64,000 bases of DNA from Scylla paramamosain (GCF_035594125.1 NC_087181.1:4305585-4369584), one strand, 5' to 3'. Positions 47,160 to 61,446 are shown, counted from the stretch's first letter. Translations and numbers: made by a program. Notes: generated from the letters alone by a model not told the origin.

Positions 47160-48980
47160 TATCATTATTACCGTCATCATCGTCATCAGCACCATCATTG
47201 TAGTGTAGCTGGTTTGTGTCTTTTTATTTCCGCGTCGTATCTTGTAAGCTGTAAGTTTTAATAGTTCAGTATTTGTAATGATGGAGACCTTGTTTTTTAT
47301 TCTTTATGCTCTGCACGGTGTCATTGGCATTTACATCTATATTTCCTAGTGTTTTTTTTTCTGTTACTTATGTACTGAATCTATTTGTTTTGCAGAATTG
47401 TTTTATTACCATACAACTTGATTTTCGCTCAAGTTAACATTTATGTAGATTTACTTATTTGTGTTGTGTAGGATACTTTCTTCTTAAGTGTGTTGAGGTT
47501 TGTGTTTTTCTTCTTTTATGTTCACTAGGTAACGGTGCACACAGGAATTATAAATGTTACTAATAATGATAATACTGATTACGGATGACAAACTAAACTG
47601 ATGAATAAACATCGAAAAATTCATTTTAATAAAGCACATTTTGCATAGTGCTTTATAAGAAGCGCTGCGCACATGGACTTTAGAGATGCGATGTACCTTA
47701 AACTTAAAATGAAGCCCTAAGGCAGAGTGAGTGGTGGGTGGAGCTGAAGGCAGTACACTCAGGGTTCCCAGATTACTGAAGCAGAAAAAGGCCAAAGCCA
47801 ACAAAAAAATCAATAAATAAATAAAAAATAACACAAAACGGACAAACGCACTACAAAAAGACCCAAAAACATGCAGTAAAAAAATCCAAAGTTTATATTA
47901 TACACGATGTGTACTGAGCACTGGGCTATAGCGGACTACTGGAGTGGCGATCTGTGTATACAAGTGCCACGTACTTCGTCAGTCCTTCGCCTGGGCCAAA
48001 AAACGGAAACGAATTCAGAGAATTCAATTCCAGTGTGAGAATACCGACAGTGGAAGAGAGTTACTTGTAACGGTATGTGCTAGGCAACTAGGCCTAAGGC
48101 CATACAGCTCCCGACGCCTCATCTGAAACCTGACCCCAATCCAATGTACACTAACTGAGATTGGTGGGTTCAGGAGTGAATGCAAAAATACTAACAACAC
48201 ATTATGAAAACGTTCTTGGCACAAAGAAGTGGCCGTGTTCATGACGTGTACCATATACCTACGTCCCTACTTCATAACCATGGGGAAGGACTTTCGCTCT
48301 GCAGGCATTATGTTACTGTAGCAGCAATGTCATAACAAGCTAATCGTTATTATTCCATACACTTGACCTTCGCTGAATATCATTTAAGTATTTTTTTCCT
48401 CATATAAAATTAATCAATGAGTGCACGCGGGCCACACTAAATCGACTGGCGCGCGGGCCTACAGTTCAATCACACTGCTCTAGACATTTTTCTTTCCCAC
48501 TCGACATAAATATAAACAACCAGAACGATCGCTTTTGGGGGATGGAAAACGAGTTTACCAATGACTCATCATAACAAAATATACGGTACTACCATAGACA
48601 GCACCCTATCAACGTACTCCTGGCTTGTTCATGAATACAGGTAGCTGTTGATAGGAAGCCTTAAATTACATCAGCCGCTTGAAAAAAAAAAAAGAAAAAA
48701 AAAAAAAACACGCCAGAGTTCAGCCGTGGACTCGCGCGTCATCAGCATCATCACCCAGTTGATTTGTCCAATTTTCCCTTATTGTTATTCAATAGCAATA
48801 AGAAAAAATGGCAAAAACTGCAAGGATAACCATGGTAACAGAAGGAAAATAAAGGAAAACATACGCGCACTTGACAACTTGAAAAAAAGTTTTGTCTTAG
48901 GTGGCGGTGAACAAACTTACCATATTAAATAAACTTGTTATGGCCAAATGGAGCATATTTAAGCAACATATTTAAAAAAA
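47160..48980. other. Intergenic stretch, nothing recognised
   Basis: AT-rich unique sequence. 47935-48250 has a short degenerate frame of unknown meaning. Confidence 0.45.
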
Positions 48981-48983
48981 AAA

Positions 48984-48985
48984 TA

Positions 48986-49039
<54 letters not shown>
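48984..49039. repeat. (AAT)n microsatellite
   Basis: About 18 AAT units. Confidence 0.95.
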
Positions 49040-49040
<1 letters not shown>

Positions 49041-49389
49041 TAATTCATGGCAAACCAGATATCCTTAGACCAAATGCATGAAAAAAGCCAAAAATTATGT
49101 TTTGGCCTAAAAAAGGCGAATCTGCCAGTCCTGATCTCCGACAACGTGACGTCATGCGCGGAAAATTGAAAAAAAAATTGTAACAAAAGAGGGCTTGCTG
49201 GGTTCTCTATACTGTGCCTGGCGCTTTCAAGAGAGCCATCAGTCAATCAGGCTCCGGCTACCATGCGACTCCTATAAGAGTGCACTTCTCGTAAAGGAGC
49301 GCCGCACTCCTGCAGCAGTGACCCCTGGTACCTCAAATCCCTATGATAGTCACTAACTGATTGGGTTCTTCAGTTTTCAATGCCCCTCA

Positions 49390-50765
49390 CAGCTAATTGT
49401 TCATCATGTGATGAGAGGAGGAGGAGGAGAAGGAGGAGAATAAAAACAAAGTCCAAACAACAAAGGTTCCTGAGGTCTATACTGGGTTGTTTGGGTAACT
49501 ACTCTACGCTAACTAGTGGAAGAGACAAACAGGATAGCACAGAAAGAGGAACCAAACGAATACAAAAGAAGTCCAAACACTAACAGACCAAGAGGTCCTT
49601 GTAAGTCTGTTTGGGTAACTATTCTACTCTATTAGTGGTAGAGAAAGGATAGCACAGAAGAAGGGTCCTTCCATCCCCCACCCCCTATCCCTCCAGGCAA
49701 GGCTCACCTGAAAAAGGAAATGGTACCATGTTGTACAGAAAAAAACAACATGGAGTGTGAGAGGAAACTAAGAAAGACAGGAGGACTACTTCGACCACAT
49801 ACAATCTACATGCCAGCACGGACAGTACGGAGTGAACGTGTTCGTTATTCAGACATGAACAATGACAACCGGGAATTAGTGTCTACATACTTGTCAAGAC
49901 AGGTTTTCAATGAGTGAACAGTACCTGAGTTAACGACGCTTGATGGAACACAATTCAACATATTTATGACACGATTGAAATAAAATGTTTGGCTTCATTT
50001 GTTTGAAATCGCTTACCTATTATTTGCTATTGTTTCTTGTAATATTAGACATGTTGAATCTTAGGAATAATTCGGGTCTGATATTTGTGAAAGCCTTAAA
50101 AGTTTAGTAAAGCAATATCAGATCCCCTCTTAGCCTGCGTTTGGAGAGGGAGAATAGATCTCGTTCTTTAAGGCGTTCCTTGTAGGGTTTATTGCGAAGC
50201 CTTCGAGTAATTTTCGTTACTCTACTTCGTATTTTTTTTTTTTTTTATAATCTCTCAATATTCCTTTTATAACAGGATGACAAAAACTGTATATTGTATT
50301 CAAAATGAAGACGTACAAGTGAGTTGTACAAGGTGAGATTTTTTTTTTTCAGATTGGAAGGTGAAAACTATTAATTTATTGGCAATTTCAATAACTTCGG
50401 GCAATGTTTGCCCGAAGTTATCTTTCTCAGGATCCAAACTTTTGATGGAGGATTACTTTTTATAATTTTCCTGCGGATTGCTATTTCCAATATTTGATAC
50501 GTGGCATTTATCAAAATTAAAGTTATAAGCCACGTTTCACACCATTCAATGAGAGTGTATGCATCATTTTGTAAAGTTGGACGCTGGTTTGGTGTCAGTC
50601 TTGTTAGCAATTTTAGTGTCTGTGAATTTTGACAGTTTACTTCTGATTCCTTCGTCTATGTCATTCATATATATTATGAAGAGGATCTGCCCTAAAATTG
50701 AACATTGAGAAACGCCACTGCTTACATTAATCCAATTTGAAGAATTAGAGTTTCTGGTGACCCGG
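49390..50765 (-). mobile_element. Non-LTR retrotransposon (L2/CR1-like) fragment: ORF2 C-terminal half and 3' UTR
   Basis: On the minus strand, broken frames give SGVSQCSILGQILFI, the equivalent of the RT motif GVPQGSVLGPLLF, then [21 protein letters not shown], and the element's end SLKTCLDKYVDTNSRLSLF. Several stops and frameshifts make it inactive. The 3' UTR (about 49400-49850) is clearly related to that of the copy at 52430-53240: both contain CTATTAGTGG, GAGAcAGGATA-CACAGAAGA and similar phrases. Confidence 0.78.
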
Positions 50766-50769
50766 CACT

Positions 50770-51860
50770 ACAATATATATTGTACTGTCAAAAAAAGAAG
50801 AAAAAACGAAAAAAAAAAACAATAAGGAAGAGGAAAGAAAAGAAGGTATAATAAGTAAAAAGAAAGAAGAAATGGAGAAGATGAATGAAGTATGGAGAAT
50901 AACAAACGATCATACTACACGGGAAAGGGAAGATAATTGGCACTTGATATCGAGGAAACCGAGGAAACACAAACAAGGACACAGGACCCAAGCACTCCAC
51001 AACAGGAAGACGGCCATACAACCTGGGAAGGCAGCCTGGGTCAAGGAGGGATTAACGGTAATGATAGCAGGGGCAAGGCAGAGAAAGGATTTGAAAGGGA
51101 AAGTAGGCCAGGAGGCGTGAGGCACCAAGAAGGACAAGTCAGCCTACGCCCACTTAACGCTCCGCCTCCAAACTGCCCCTATCCTCTGACTGGCTTCTGT
51201 ATCAAGCACCACGCCTGTGGGCGGATCACATGCATAGATGAGCAATGTGAATAGTAGATACGTAAAATGTTATGAAAATTACGATAGTTTTTTGAGGGAA
51301 ACAGGCAGTCCCAAACGACTGTATATTATAGCGTGTAACAGTGGAATAATTCAGTAGCGGAGAGTTGCGGAGAGTAGCAGACACAGACCCAGAGGTTCCA
51401 CAGGGCCTGACCAGAGAGGGGTAGAGATGGACGGAATAACTTGAAAGTAAGTGCAGTTTGAAAGCGTATTAATGCAGTCTATAAATCAATGATCTTATTA
51501 AAGGAGGAGCAGGATGTTTAACTTATGTTTTATGTTTGTCATGACAGGTGTGTATGATGTACGAAGATTTACTCAGTCATGGAATGTTTATAGTAAGTGA
51601 TGTGTTGCTGATATCATGTGTGTTTTTCTAACTGAACATTAATGGCGCCGACTGAATATTTGTTGTGTTTGAGCATTTGATATTGTCTGTGTTTTGCACG
51701 ATGACTGCGCTGATCAGTGAATATGTTGAAGAAATACAAGGTAACACTTAATAACTTTGAATGATTTGAAGATGAATGCGAGTGAGAAATTTTGAGTTGT
51801 AAGAAATGTAAATAGTAGTTATCAATCAAAATATGAAAATGTTTGTGAGTTTCCCAGTAG
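50770..51860. other. Stretch between two antisense LINE pieces
   Basis: A/G-rich at 50790-50900, then mixed sequence. No protein or known repeat was recognised. It may be an insertion that split one LINE, or just the space between two copies. Confidence 0.45.
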
Positions 51861-51864
51861 CCTT

Positions 51865-52235
51865 TATAAACCAATTCTTTGCAACATCTCGGACCACGAC
51901 ACGTTAATCACTACTCGCTGTTTGCGGTCTGTCAACCAATCCTCTATCCTCGCAGCGAGGTCACCTGATATGCCGTGAGCTTTTACTTCATGTAGGAGGC
52001 GCTTATGAGGAACTTTATCAAATGCTTTTTGAAAATCAAAATAAACTATATCTACTGGCCTGGTATTATCACACATATTATGTAAGTCGTGAAAAAAGTC
52101 CAGTAAATTCGTTAAACATGAACGTTTACTACTAAATCCATGTTGAGCGTCCTTTATGATACGGTTACTTTCCAGGAATTCTACTGTTCTATCCCGTACC
52201 ATTGATTCCACAAGTTTATCCACTACAAGTAACGG
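51865..52235 (-). mobile_element. Non-LTR retrotransposon RT-domain fragment
   Basis: Minus-strand reading gives LVESMVRDRTVEFLESN, AQHGFSSKRSCLTNLLDF, IVYFDFQKAFDKVPHKRLL and DRKQRVVINVSWSE. This is the fingers/palm part of a LINE reverse transcriptase, with motif A aspartate in YFDFQKAFD. The frame stays open here but is cut on both sides. It is collinear with the 3' fragment at 49390-50765 on the same strand. Confidence 0.85.
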
Positions 52236-52429
52236 TGTCACACAATTAATAATAATGTGTATTGTATTTATAATGCTTCGCCTAGTTAGCAATACATGTA
52301 CATGTACATGTATGTACACATACATAATGTAGATAATGTATTGTATAATGTAGTGAAGATAATGGGTGTTGGTGGATAAAGGTTGGGCGGACATGATCAC
52401 GCCACCCTACGTCACACACAGGAGGATGG

Positions 52430-53245
52430 AAGGAGGATGAGGAGGAAGAGGAGAAAGAGAAAGAGAAAGAGAAAGAAAAAGAGCAAGGGCAAGACTAGGA
52501 GGTGTAGGTGGTGGCGGTGGTGGTGGTGGTGGTGGTGGTGGTGGAGGAATATACAAAGGAATATACAAAGAAGACGAAACAGCAACAGACCCTGTGGTTC
52601 TTACTTGGTTGTTTGGTTAACAATTCTACGCTATTAGTGGGAGAGACAGGATACCACAGAAGAACTCTCTTCCCCATCCCTCCTGCAGAACTTGGCAGGA
52701 AAAGGGAAATTATAACATTTGTATAGAAAAAAAACAAAAAAAAAACATGTAATTTGAGAGGAAAGTAAGAAAGAGATGATGTCTACTTCTATCACATCTA
52801 GTCTACATACGGTCCTATTTTTATTAGTGATATCTGATGAGGCGTTTCCTCTTCCTTAAACATGCCTGCGTGGGATACATGTTTACTAGATGACTATAGT
52901 GATGGGTTAGTTGCCCAGCAAGGACTCGATTCCTTATACCATTATTGTGGCGGGGTCAGCAGTAAGTCGCCGAGGAACCTGGCCATCACCAAGGTCTCTT
53001 TAATGTGATTCATTTTCTTTGTTGTGAATTAGTTGTTTTTCTTCCTCAGTGAAATATACCCTCACCAGATGACAGATGTAATCGCACCGAAAGACTAAAT
53101 ATCCGCGGTAAGATTTTTATGAGGAGGTGAACAGTGACAACCGGGGATTTGACATCAGATATTTATCAAGGCGATTTTTAAATGTTGCTATCGTATTCGA
53201 GCTGACTGCGTTTGAGGGCAATTCTTTCCAAATAAAAATAAAAAA
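52430..53245 (-). mobile_element. Second copy of the LINE 3' end (ORF2 tail and 3' UTR)
   Basis: The minus strand gives [17 protein letters not shown] and RLDKYLMSNPRLSLF, then a 3' UTR homologous to 49400-49850. (GGT)n and GAAAGA microsatellites sit at the far end. It is cut at a (TA)n tract at 53249. Confidence 0.75.

Positions 53246-53248
<3 letters not shown>

Positions 53249-53340
<92 letters not shown>
53249..53340. repeat. (TA)n between two head-to-head LINE fragments
   Basis: Pure TA; a minus-strand LINE tail ends on its left and a plus-strand LINE body begins on its right. Confidence 0.97.
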
Positions 53341-53341
<1 letters not shown>

Positions 53342-53343
<2 letters not shown>

Positions 53344-54605
53344 GAGAGAGGTGAGGTCGAGGCGAGTAGATGAGGGAGTAGAGAGGATGGTAGGGGACGA
53401 GATGAGGGGACTAGGTGAAGTAAATGTAGATAAATTGTATAAATATTTCGTAGATAAAGTTCATACAGGTCAGTTAGCAAATATCCCGTATAGAACAATA
53501 AGATCACAAAAAAATGACCCTAAATGGATGACTGCTAGGTTAAAGCATTATATAAGGCGTAAGAGAAATATATATAGGAGATTAAGGGAAGGTAAAGAAG
53601 TTTTAAGGACACAATATAATGAATTAGTTAGAACAGTCAGGAAGTTAACGAGGAAAGCTAAGGACAATTATGAATCCAAGGTAGCCAGCCAGGCGAAGAC
53701 GGACCTCAAGGGATTTTATCAGGTATACAGGACGAAGAATAAGGATACTGTAGGTCCATTAAAGGTAGCAGATGGGGAGCTGGTTAGTTCTGGGGAGGAG
53801 ATTAGTAAACTTCTGAATGATTGTTTTTTAACTGTCTTCACCCAGGAAAACATGCAGGATATGCCAGATAGTGAACATATGTTTAGAGCAGATGAGAATG
53901 AGAAGCTGACAGATATTTCCATAACTGGGGAGATAGTGAAACAGAAGATAGATAGGCTAAAAAAAGTTCAAGTCACCAGGACCTGATGAAATATACCCCA
54001 GAGTACTTAAGGAATGTAAAGAGATTATTAGTGAGCCGTTAGTTTCTGTCTTTAGGAAATCACTGGAGTCGGGTGAGGTACCAGTAATGTGGAGGCAGGC
54101 TAATGTAGTACCCATCTTTAAGAAAGGAGATAAAACTTTAGCGTCTAATTATAGACCTGTCAGCTTAACTTCAGTTGTAGGTAAAATGTTAGAGTCAATA
54201 ATAGCGAGGAACATTAGGGAACATTTAGACAAACATAACTTGATAAATCAGTCACAGCATGGCTTCACGAAGGGGAAGTCTTGCATGACAAACTTGTTAA
54301 GTTTTTATAGTAAGGTGTACGAGGCAGTAGATAATGGTGATAGTTATGATATCTTGTATCTGGACATTAGTAAAGCATTTGACAAGGTACCCCATGAAAG
54401 GCTCCTGAGAAAGGTTAGGGCACACGGGATAGATGGGAAGGTGTTAGGCTGGATAGGGTCATGGCTTAGTGACAGGCGACAGAGAGTGGTAATAAACGGC
54501 TCGAAATCCGAGTGGGGTCATGTAATCAGTGGGGTGCCACAGGGATCAGTATTAGGGCCATTATTATTTCTAATGTATATCAATGACTTGGATAGTGGAA
54601 TCCAC
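53342..54605 (+). mobile_element. Non-LTR retrotransposon body: linker and RT N-terminal half, frameshifted and truncated
   Basis: The first frame (53342-53986) is the basic linker region between endonuclease and RT (KHYIRRKRNIYRRLREG, RKAKDNYESKVASQ, GELVSSGEEISKLLNDCF). At an A7 run near 53960 the frame shifts by one and resumes as SPGPDEIYPRVLKE, then VVPIFKKGDKTLASNYRPVS, QHGFTKGKSCMTNLL, LYLDISKAFDKVPHERLL and SGVPQGSVLGPLLFLMYIND. It ends at about 54602, just before the FADD catalytic motif would come, and passes into unrelated sequence and (TA)n. The endonuclease is missing. The family is L2/CR1-like by motif style. The element is dead. Confidence 0.9.
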
Positions 54606-54643
54606 CATACTCACACCCATCTCCCCCTCCCTCTCTCCTCCGC

Positions 54644-54769
<126 letters not shown>

Positions 54770-54830
54770 TTTGAAAAGTTCATCATGATGTACACTTTTC
54801 AGGAGATTAAAGGAACTCTAAAGGTTTTGG

Positions 54831-54834
<4 letters not shown>

Positions 54835-54929
<95 letters not shown>

Positions 54930-54985
54930 TATACTATAGTATATAATGTATAGTATTTAGTATAGTATTCTATACTATACTAGGC
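54835..54985. repeat. (TA)n with a TATAGTA-rich degenerate end
   Basis: Pure TA to 54928, then ACTATACTATAGTATATAAT-like palindromic degenerate repeats. Confidence 0.93.
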
Positions 54986-54989
54986 AGGT

Positions 54990-56538
<1,549 letters not shown>

Positions 56539-56539
56539 A

Positions 56540-57645
56540 TGTACGAATATATGAGTGAAGAAAGGAAAGATGCAATTACAATAAAATCCACAATAACAGG
56601 AATATTCACTTGAAGACTTTTTTAGGTAACAAATATCAGATCTTCAAATTTATATGCCTATTTATCCTTTAGTGTGTTTTACCGTTATGTAGATTAATAC
56701 TATTTTGCACGTTATGATAAAGTGTCCTTGGAAACTATTATTGTAACACATTTCATTTAGTGTGAATTTGGTTTCCACGTAAAAAAAAAAAAAAAAAAAA
56801 ACTCTCCTTCTATGGAGAAAAGATATTTATATTTTCTTTGTTCAATTGGTATTGATATTATTTTTAACTCTGATTTCCCGGGAAGCGCCACCACCATGAT
56901 ATTTGTGACCTAACCTAAGGTAACTTTTTAGCGTCATAACCTTTGTTGCAGCTTTATTCAAGTAAAATCAAAGAGAGGAAAGCTTGTATAGTTCTGTGAA
57001 GTGTTCTTATTTGTCTCTGTGTGTGTTGATTGTCGCCTTGAAAAGTCAAGGTGACGTGGGCCTTGATGACTAGAGCCGGCCCACACTATTTGTCTCCCTT
57101 TTTTTAGAGGCTCGTCGTTGTAGATTTCTGAAAATATTAGTTTTCCTCACGTTTTTATTTTCCTTGTCAGCGAATGAAAGATAATTCATGATTTTCTTAA
57201 TCATTTAGTAACGTATTTAATATCTTTGGAGGGATCATTCCCGTAGCGGAGCGAGGGGGCTCTATTTTTGTTACCGCACATCTGTACACCCCACCGCTCC
57301 CGCCTGGCCCTGGAGGGCACAACGATGATTTGGCCAGGAGCACCTTTTGATGTGCATCGTATATAAAAGTTTCGATTTCATTTTCGGAAATACTTCTTGG
57401 TAACTTTTGAAGGCGTATCTTTGTTATTTTATTTAATTTCTTCGTCAGACTCACCTTTTTTTGCTGTATTTTGCATATTTCGATTTATCGGCATGTGGGC
57501 GAAGGTTTCTGCCTCGCAACTCGCACAACTATCGCCTCATCACTACAGATGGAGCTCGAGCGCACAAAATGCGCCAATTATTTGCCATAACTCACTTCAT
57601 ATACGGGAAAGGGTTGTGGGAAGAAGGTGTTGTGAGGAGTAAACA
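56540..57645. other. Intergenic stretch, nothing recognised
   Basis: Unique sequence with an A-run at 56780-56800. No gene supported. Confidence 0.45.
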
Positions 57646-57654
57646 TAGGATAAA

Positions 57655-57981
57655 TTAGTTAAATCTAGAAAGGTAGCTAGCTCAGGGAAGGTGAGAAATA
57701 GCTTAAGTATTTACCACACAAAATGTAGCAGTATTTTGAATAAAATAGTCTTGCTTAGAAGAATAGTGTGTGTAGAGAAATTTGATATCATTGCTTTAAC
57801 TGAAACTTGGCTAGATATGTGAGGAAAGGTATTTAATCCAGAGGTTAAGATAGATGGTTATACATTGTTCTATAAAGATAGGGAAAACAGGAGAGGAGGA
57901 GGCGTCGCGTTATACGTTAGGGACACATTACATTGATATATTAACAGTAGAATTAAAACAGATAACAAAGCAGAGTCGACA

Positions 57982-57995
<14 letters not shown>
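57655..57995 (+). mobile_element. Non-LTR retrotransposon endonuclease fragment
   Basis: The plus strand gives KFDIIALTETWLDM, a stop, then [36 protein letters not shown], a second stop, and [21 protein letters not shown] holds the catalytic Glu region of apurinic-type endonucleases, and [11 protein letters not shown] is typical of L2/CR1 LINEs. It carries two stops and ends at a (TA)n tract. It fits the missing 5' part of the element type at 53342, but lies 3 kb downstream of that copy. Confidence 0.82.
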
Positions 57996-58371
<376 letters not shown>

Positions 58372-58374
58372 TGG

Positions 58375-58482
58375 AGTCTGATGGAGTAAGGACTATACAC
58401 CTACTCCACAACATGCAATGCCTGAGGATGCCTTCCGTGAGGGTGAAACGTTGGAAGCAATAAAGTGATGAAAAAAAAAAAC
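58375..58482 (+). mobile_element. Retroposon 3' tail with AATAAA and A-tract
   Basis: ACATGCAATGCCTGAGGATG leads to GTGAGGGTGAAACGTTGG, then AATAAA at 58459-58464 and an A11 tract at 58471-58481, the hallmarks of a polyadenylated retroposed 3' end. The parent family is not certain. Confidence 0.6.
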
Positions 58483-58505
58483 TCTGAATGTTTATCCTTT
58501 TCACC

Positions 58506-58700
<195 letters not shown>

Positions 58701-58726
58701 CCACCCAATTAAATCCTCACAACGCC

Positions 58727-58775
58727 AACCAATCACTGTCCATCATCCACCACGCCAGCCAATCACAGGCGCCAC
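58727..58775 (+). promoter_or_regulatory. Paired CCAATCA motifs upstream of the intronless repeat-protein gene
   Basis: CCAACCAATCACTG and CAGCCAATCACAGGCGCC occur 125-170 bp before the ATG. The second resembles CAGCCAATCAGGTGCGCC upstream of the kinase gene. Confidence 0.42.
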
Positions 58776-58893
58776 TCCAAGCAGCCGTGGGGCGCTAACT
58801 CCAATCTCCTTTTGTTTTGCTTGGTGGGGCCCAATTCCTGCTAAACATAACCCTGCCGCACCTGCTGCCGAAAAAGAGACACTGTGTAACTCT

Positions 58894-58902
58894 ATGGCAT
58901 GA
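58894..58902 (+). other. Minimal upstream ORF overlapping the start codon
   Basis: ATGGCATGA: a two-codon ORF whose TGA overlaps the main ATG at 58899. An in-frame TAA stands at 58887, so the main ATG is the first in its frame. Confidence 0.45.
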
Positions 58903-60845
58903 CCGGGACTCAGACGGTGACAGCAGTTAGTGGAGAGAAACAGACAGTGGCGACAATCAGTCCAGAGAAACACGCAAATTCATCAAAGCGAGAAGCAATG
59001 AACAAAACCAAGCCAGACAAGCGCAACAAGGCACCCAGGAAGGTTGGATGCTGCGCCTTCATCCACGCCTTCTTGCGGCTGTTCACACGCAAGAAGCGTG
59101 GGCAAGAAAAGCCTGCTATGATACACACTTCCCTGGAAGAGTCTCTGCCTGTGCTGACTCATCTCGGAGAGTCTGCGGTGCACCAGACTGTTATGGAAGA
59201 ACATGTTATGGAAGAACATCTTAAGGAAGAACATCATATGGAAGAACATCTTGAAGAAAAACATCTTAAAGAAGAACATCTTAAGGAAGAAACTGTTATG
59301 GAAGAACATCTTAAGGAAGAAACTGTTATGGAAGAACATATTAAGGAAAATCATTTTAAGGAAGAACATTTTAAGGAAGAACACGTTATGGAAAAAATTA
59401 TAGTGCAAGAATCTACTGCTAGAGAAGAAACTATTGTGAAGGAACCTGTTATGCAAGAACCTGGTGTAGAACATCTCATGAAAGAACATGAGGTCAAAGA
59501 ACATCTACTCGAAAAACAAGAGGTCGAAAAACATCTGATGGAAGAACAAAACGTCAAAGATCATATGATGGAAGAACAAAAGGTCGAAGGACATGTGATG
59601 AAAGAACAAAAGGTCAAAGAGCCTCTGATGGAAGAACAAGAGGTCATAGAGTATCTGATGGAAGAACAAGAGGTCAAAGAACATCTGATGGAGGAGCAGG
59701 AGATCGAAGAGCATTTGATGGAAGAGGCTGTGCTGGAAGAGGCTGTGAAGGAACAGCCTGTGCGGGACAAGAGCATGGCGGCCCAGCCTGCAGTGGAAGA
59801 GCCTGACGACAGCGACTCTGATTTCGACGACGATGTCGCTGACGACTCAGGCTCCAAGCAGTCGTCTTGGGAAGAGTGTACGCGGCCTGCATGTCAGGGC
59901 AAGGCCTCCCTAGGCAAGGCCGAGAACAACAGCATGATGGCTACCGCCCCGCCCTCCGGCGCGCCCTCCACCACACACGAACTGCTGCTGTGGCCGCAAG
60001 GCGCCGCCCGCACCTTCCATAGCTCCGCTGTCGTCGACCCTCCCGCTACGTTGGTCATGGGCACCAACAAGCACGACACAGACCACCTCCTGACGCAGGC
60101 CACGGACCGCGTCGTCTTCTTCCACATGGATGACCTGCCCTCAGCCCACGTGTACCTGCAGCTGGAGCCCAAGGCTGTCAAGACCTGGGCTCAGGAAGTG
60201 GATGAGGCGGAGGAGAAAGGCCTGGACGTGTTCGCCCCGCAGACAAACTGCCTTCCCTACAGTGTGATACTTCACTGCGAGACAGGCGCCTCAGAAGAAA
60301 ATCAGGCTGCTGCAGCTGCAGCCATTGAGATCAAGATGAGTGCCACTCAGAAGGGCAGAGCCCGCCGCAGGGCCTTAGCTGAAGCTCTTAAACCTTCAGC
60401 AGAAAGCGAGGCTGCCGCGAAGCCCGAGGAAACTCGCGTGTCAGCAGAAAATAAGGCTATTGCAGCTCTAGCCACTGAGATCAAGTTGAGCACCTCCCAG
60501 GTGCAAAGGGCCCGCCGCAAGGCCTTAGCTGAAGCTCTTAAAGCTTCAGCAGAAGGCGAGGCTGCTGCGAAGCTCGAAGAAACTCGCGCAGCAGCAGAAA
60601 ATGAGGCATCAGCTGCGAGGATGAAGAGTGTTGCTCGGCTGCCGTGTGCCGAGAAAACCTCGCGCGCTGATTGCACCGAGGAGACTCGCACACCCGACAG
60701 GACACCCATTTGGCCCTCGCCCTCAGCGCGGGCGTCTGGGAGCGACGGGGATCCCTTGGTGACTAAAGCTACTGCTGCCCCGGCGACTCGTGGCGGGACG
60801 AGCGCTACGAGGCTAATGCCGCAAGGCATTAGCCGCCAGGACTAA
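58899..60845 (+). CDS. Intronless gene for a 648-residue repeat protein of unknown function
   Basis: Residues 1-70 are basic (KTKPDKRNKAPRKVGCC, FTRKKRGQEKP). Residues about 85-170 repeat a 5-residue unit (MEEHL-KEEH); about 185-285 repeat a 10-residue unit (LMEEQEVKEH), all strongly charged and likely helical. A short acidic block follows (DDSDSDFDDDVADDSGS). Residues about 350-465 are non-repetitive and best conserved-looking (THELLLWPQGAARTFHSS, DRVVFFHMDDLPSAHVYLQ, NCLPYSVILHCETG). Residues 466-570 hold two Ala/Arg/Glu repeats (RARRRALAEALK, SAENKAIAALATEIK). No known domain is recognised. No signal peptide or membrane segment is seen. ATG 58899 is fixed by an upstream in-frame stop. A GC-rich degraded duplicate of its tail follows at 60887. 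Single exon and acidic repeats recall the kinase gene at 22.6-24.7 kb. Confidence 0.72.
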   Translation: MTGTQTVTAVSGEKQTVATISPEKHANSSKREAMNKTKPDKRNKAPRKVGCCAFIHAFLRLFTRKKRGQEKPAMIHTSLEESLPVLTHLGESAVHQTVMEEHVMEEHLKEEHHMEEHLEEKHLKEEHLKEETVMEEHLKEETVMEEHIKENHFKEEHFKEEHVMEKIIVQESTAREETIVKEPVMQEPGVEHLMKEHEVKEHLLEKQEVEKHLMEEQNVKDHMMEEQKVEGHVMKEQKVKEPLMEEQEVIEYLMEEQEVKEHLMEEQEIEEHLMEEAVLEEAVKEQPVRDKSMAAQPAVEEPDDSDSDFDDDVADDSGSKQSSWEECTRPACQGKASLGKAENNSMMATAPPSGAPSTTHELLLWPQGAARTFHSSAVVDPPATLVMGTNKHDTDHLLTQATDRVVFFHMDDLPSAHVYLQLEPKAVKTWAQEVDEAEEKGLDVFAPQTNCLPYSVILHCETGASEENQAAAAAAIEIKMSATQKGRARRRALAEALKPSAESEAAAKPEETRVSAENKAIAALATEIKLSTSQVQRARRKALAEALKASAEGEAAAKLEETRAAAENEASAARMKSVARLPCAEKTSRADCTEETRTPDRTPIWPSPSARASGSDGDPLVTKATAAPATRGGTSATRLMPQGISRQD

Positions 60846-60886
60846 AAGCGAGGACTGGGTCGTCGCGGGCACCCACTAACAGCCGG

Positions 60887-60970
60887 TATCCGATAGGACG
60901 CCCGTCTGGCCCTCGCCCTCCGTGCGGGTGTTTGGGACCCACGGGCATCCCTTCGTAACCACGTGGGAGG
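60887..60970 (+). pseudogene. Degraded duplicate of the preceding gene's 3' end
   Basis: CCGATAGGACGCCCGTCTGG and CCCTCGCCCTCCGTGCGGG closely match 60694-60760 of the coding sequence, 196 bp upstream. The copy is out of frame and lies after the stop codon. Confidence 0.65.
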
Positions 60971-61060
60971 AGGCTGCGTACGGCGCCTTTCCCGCCCGCC
61001 GGCATTATTGAGACCCGTGTCCACGAGGGCGGAGCTAGAAATGAACGTTTGATTAACACT

Positions 61061-61446
<386 letters not shown>

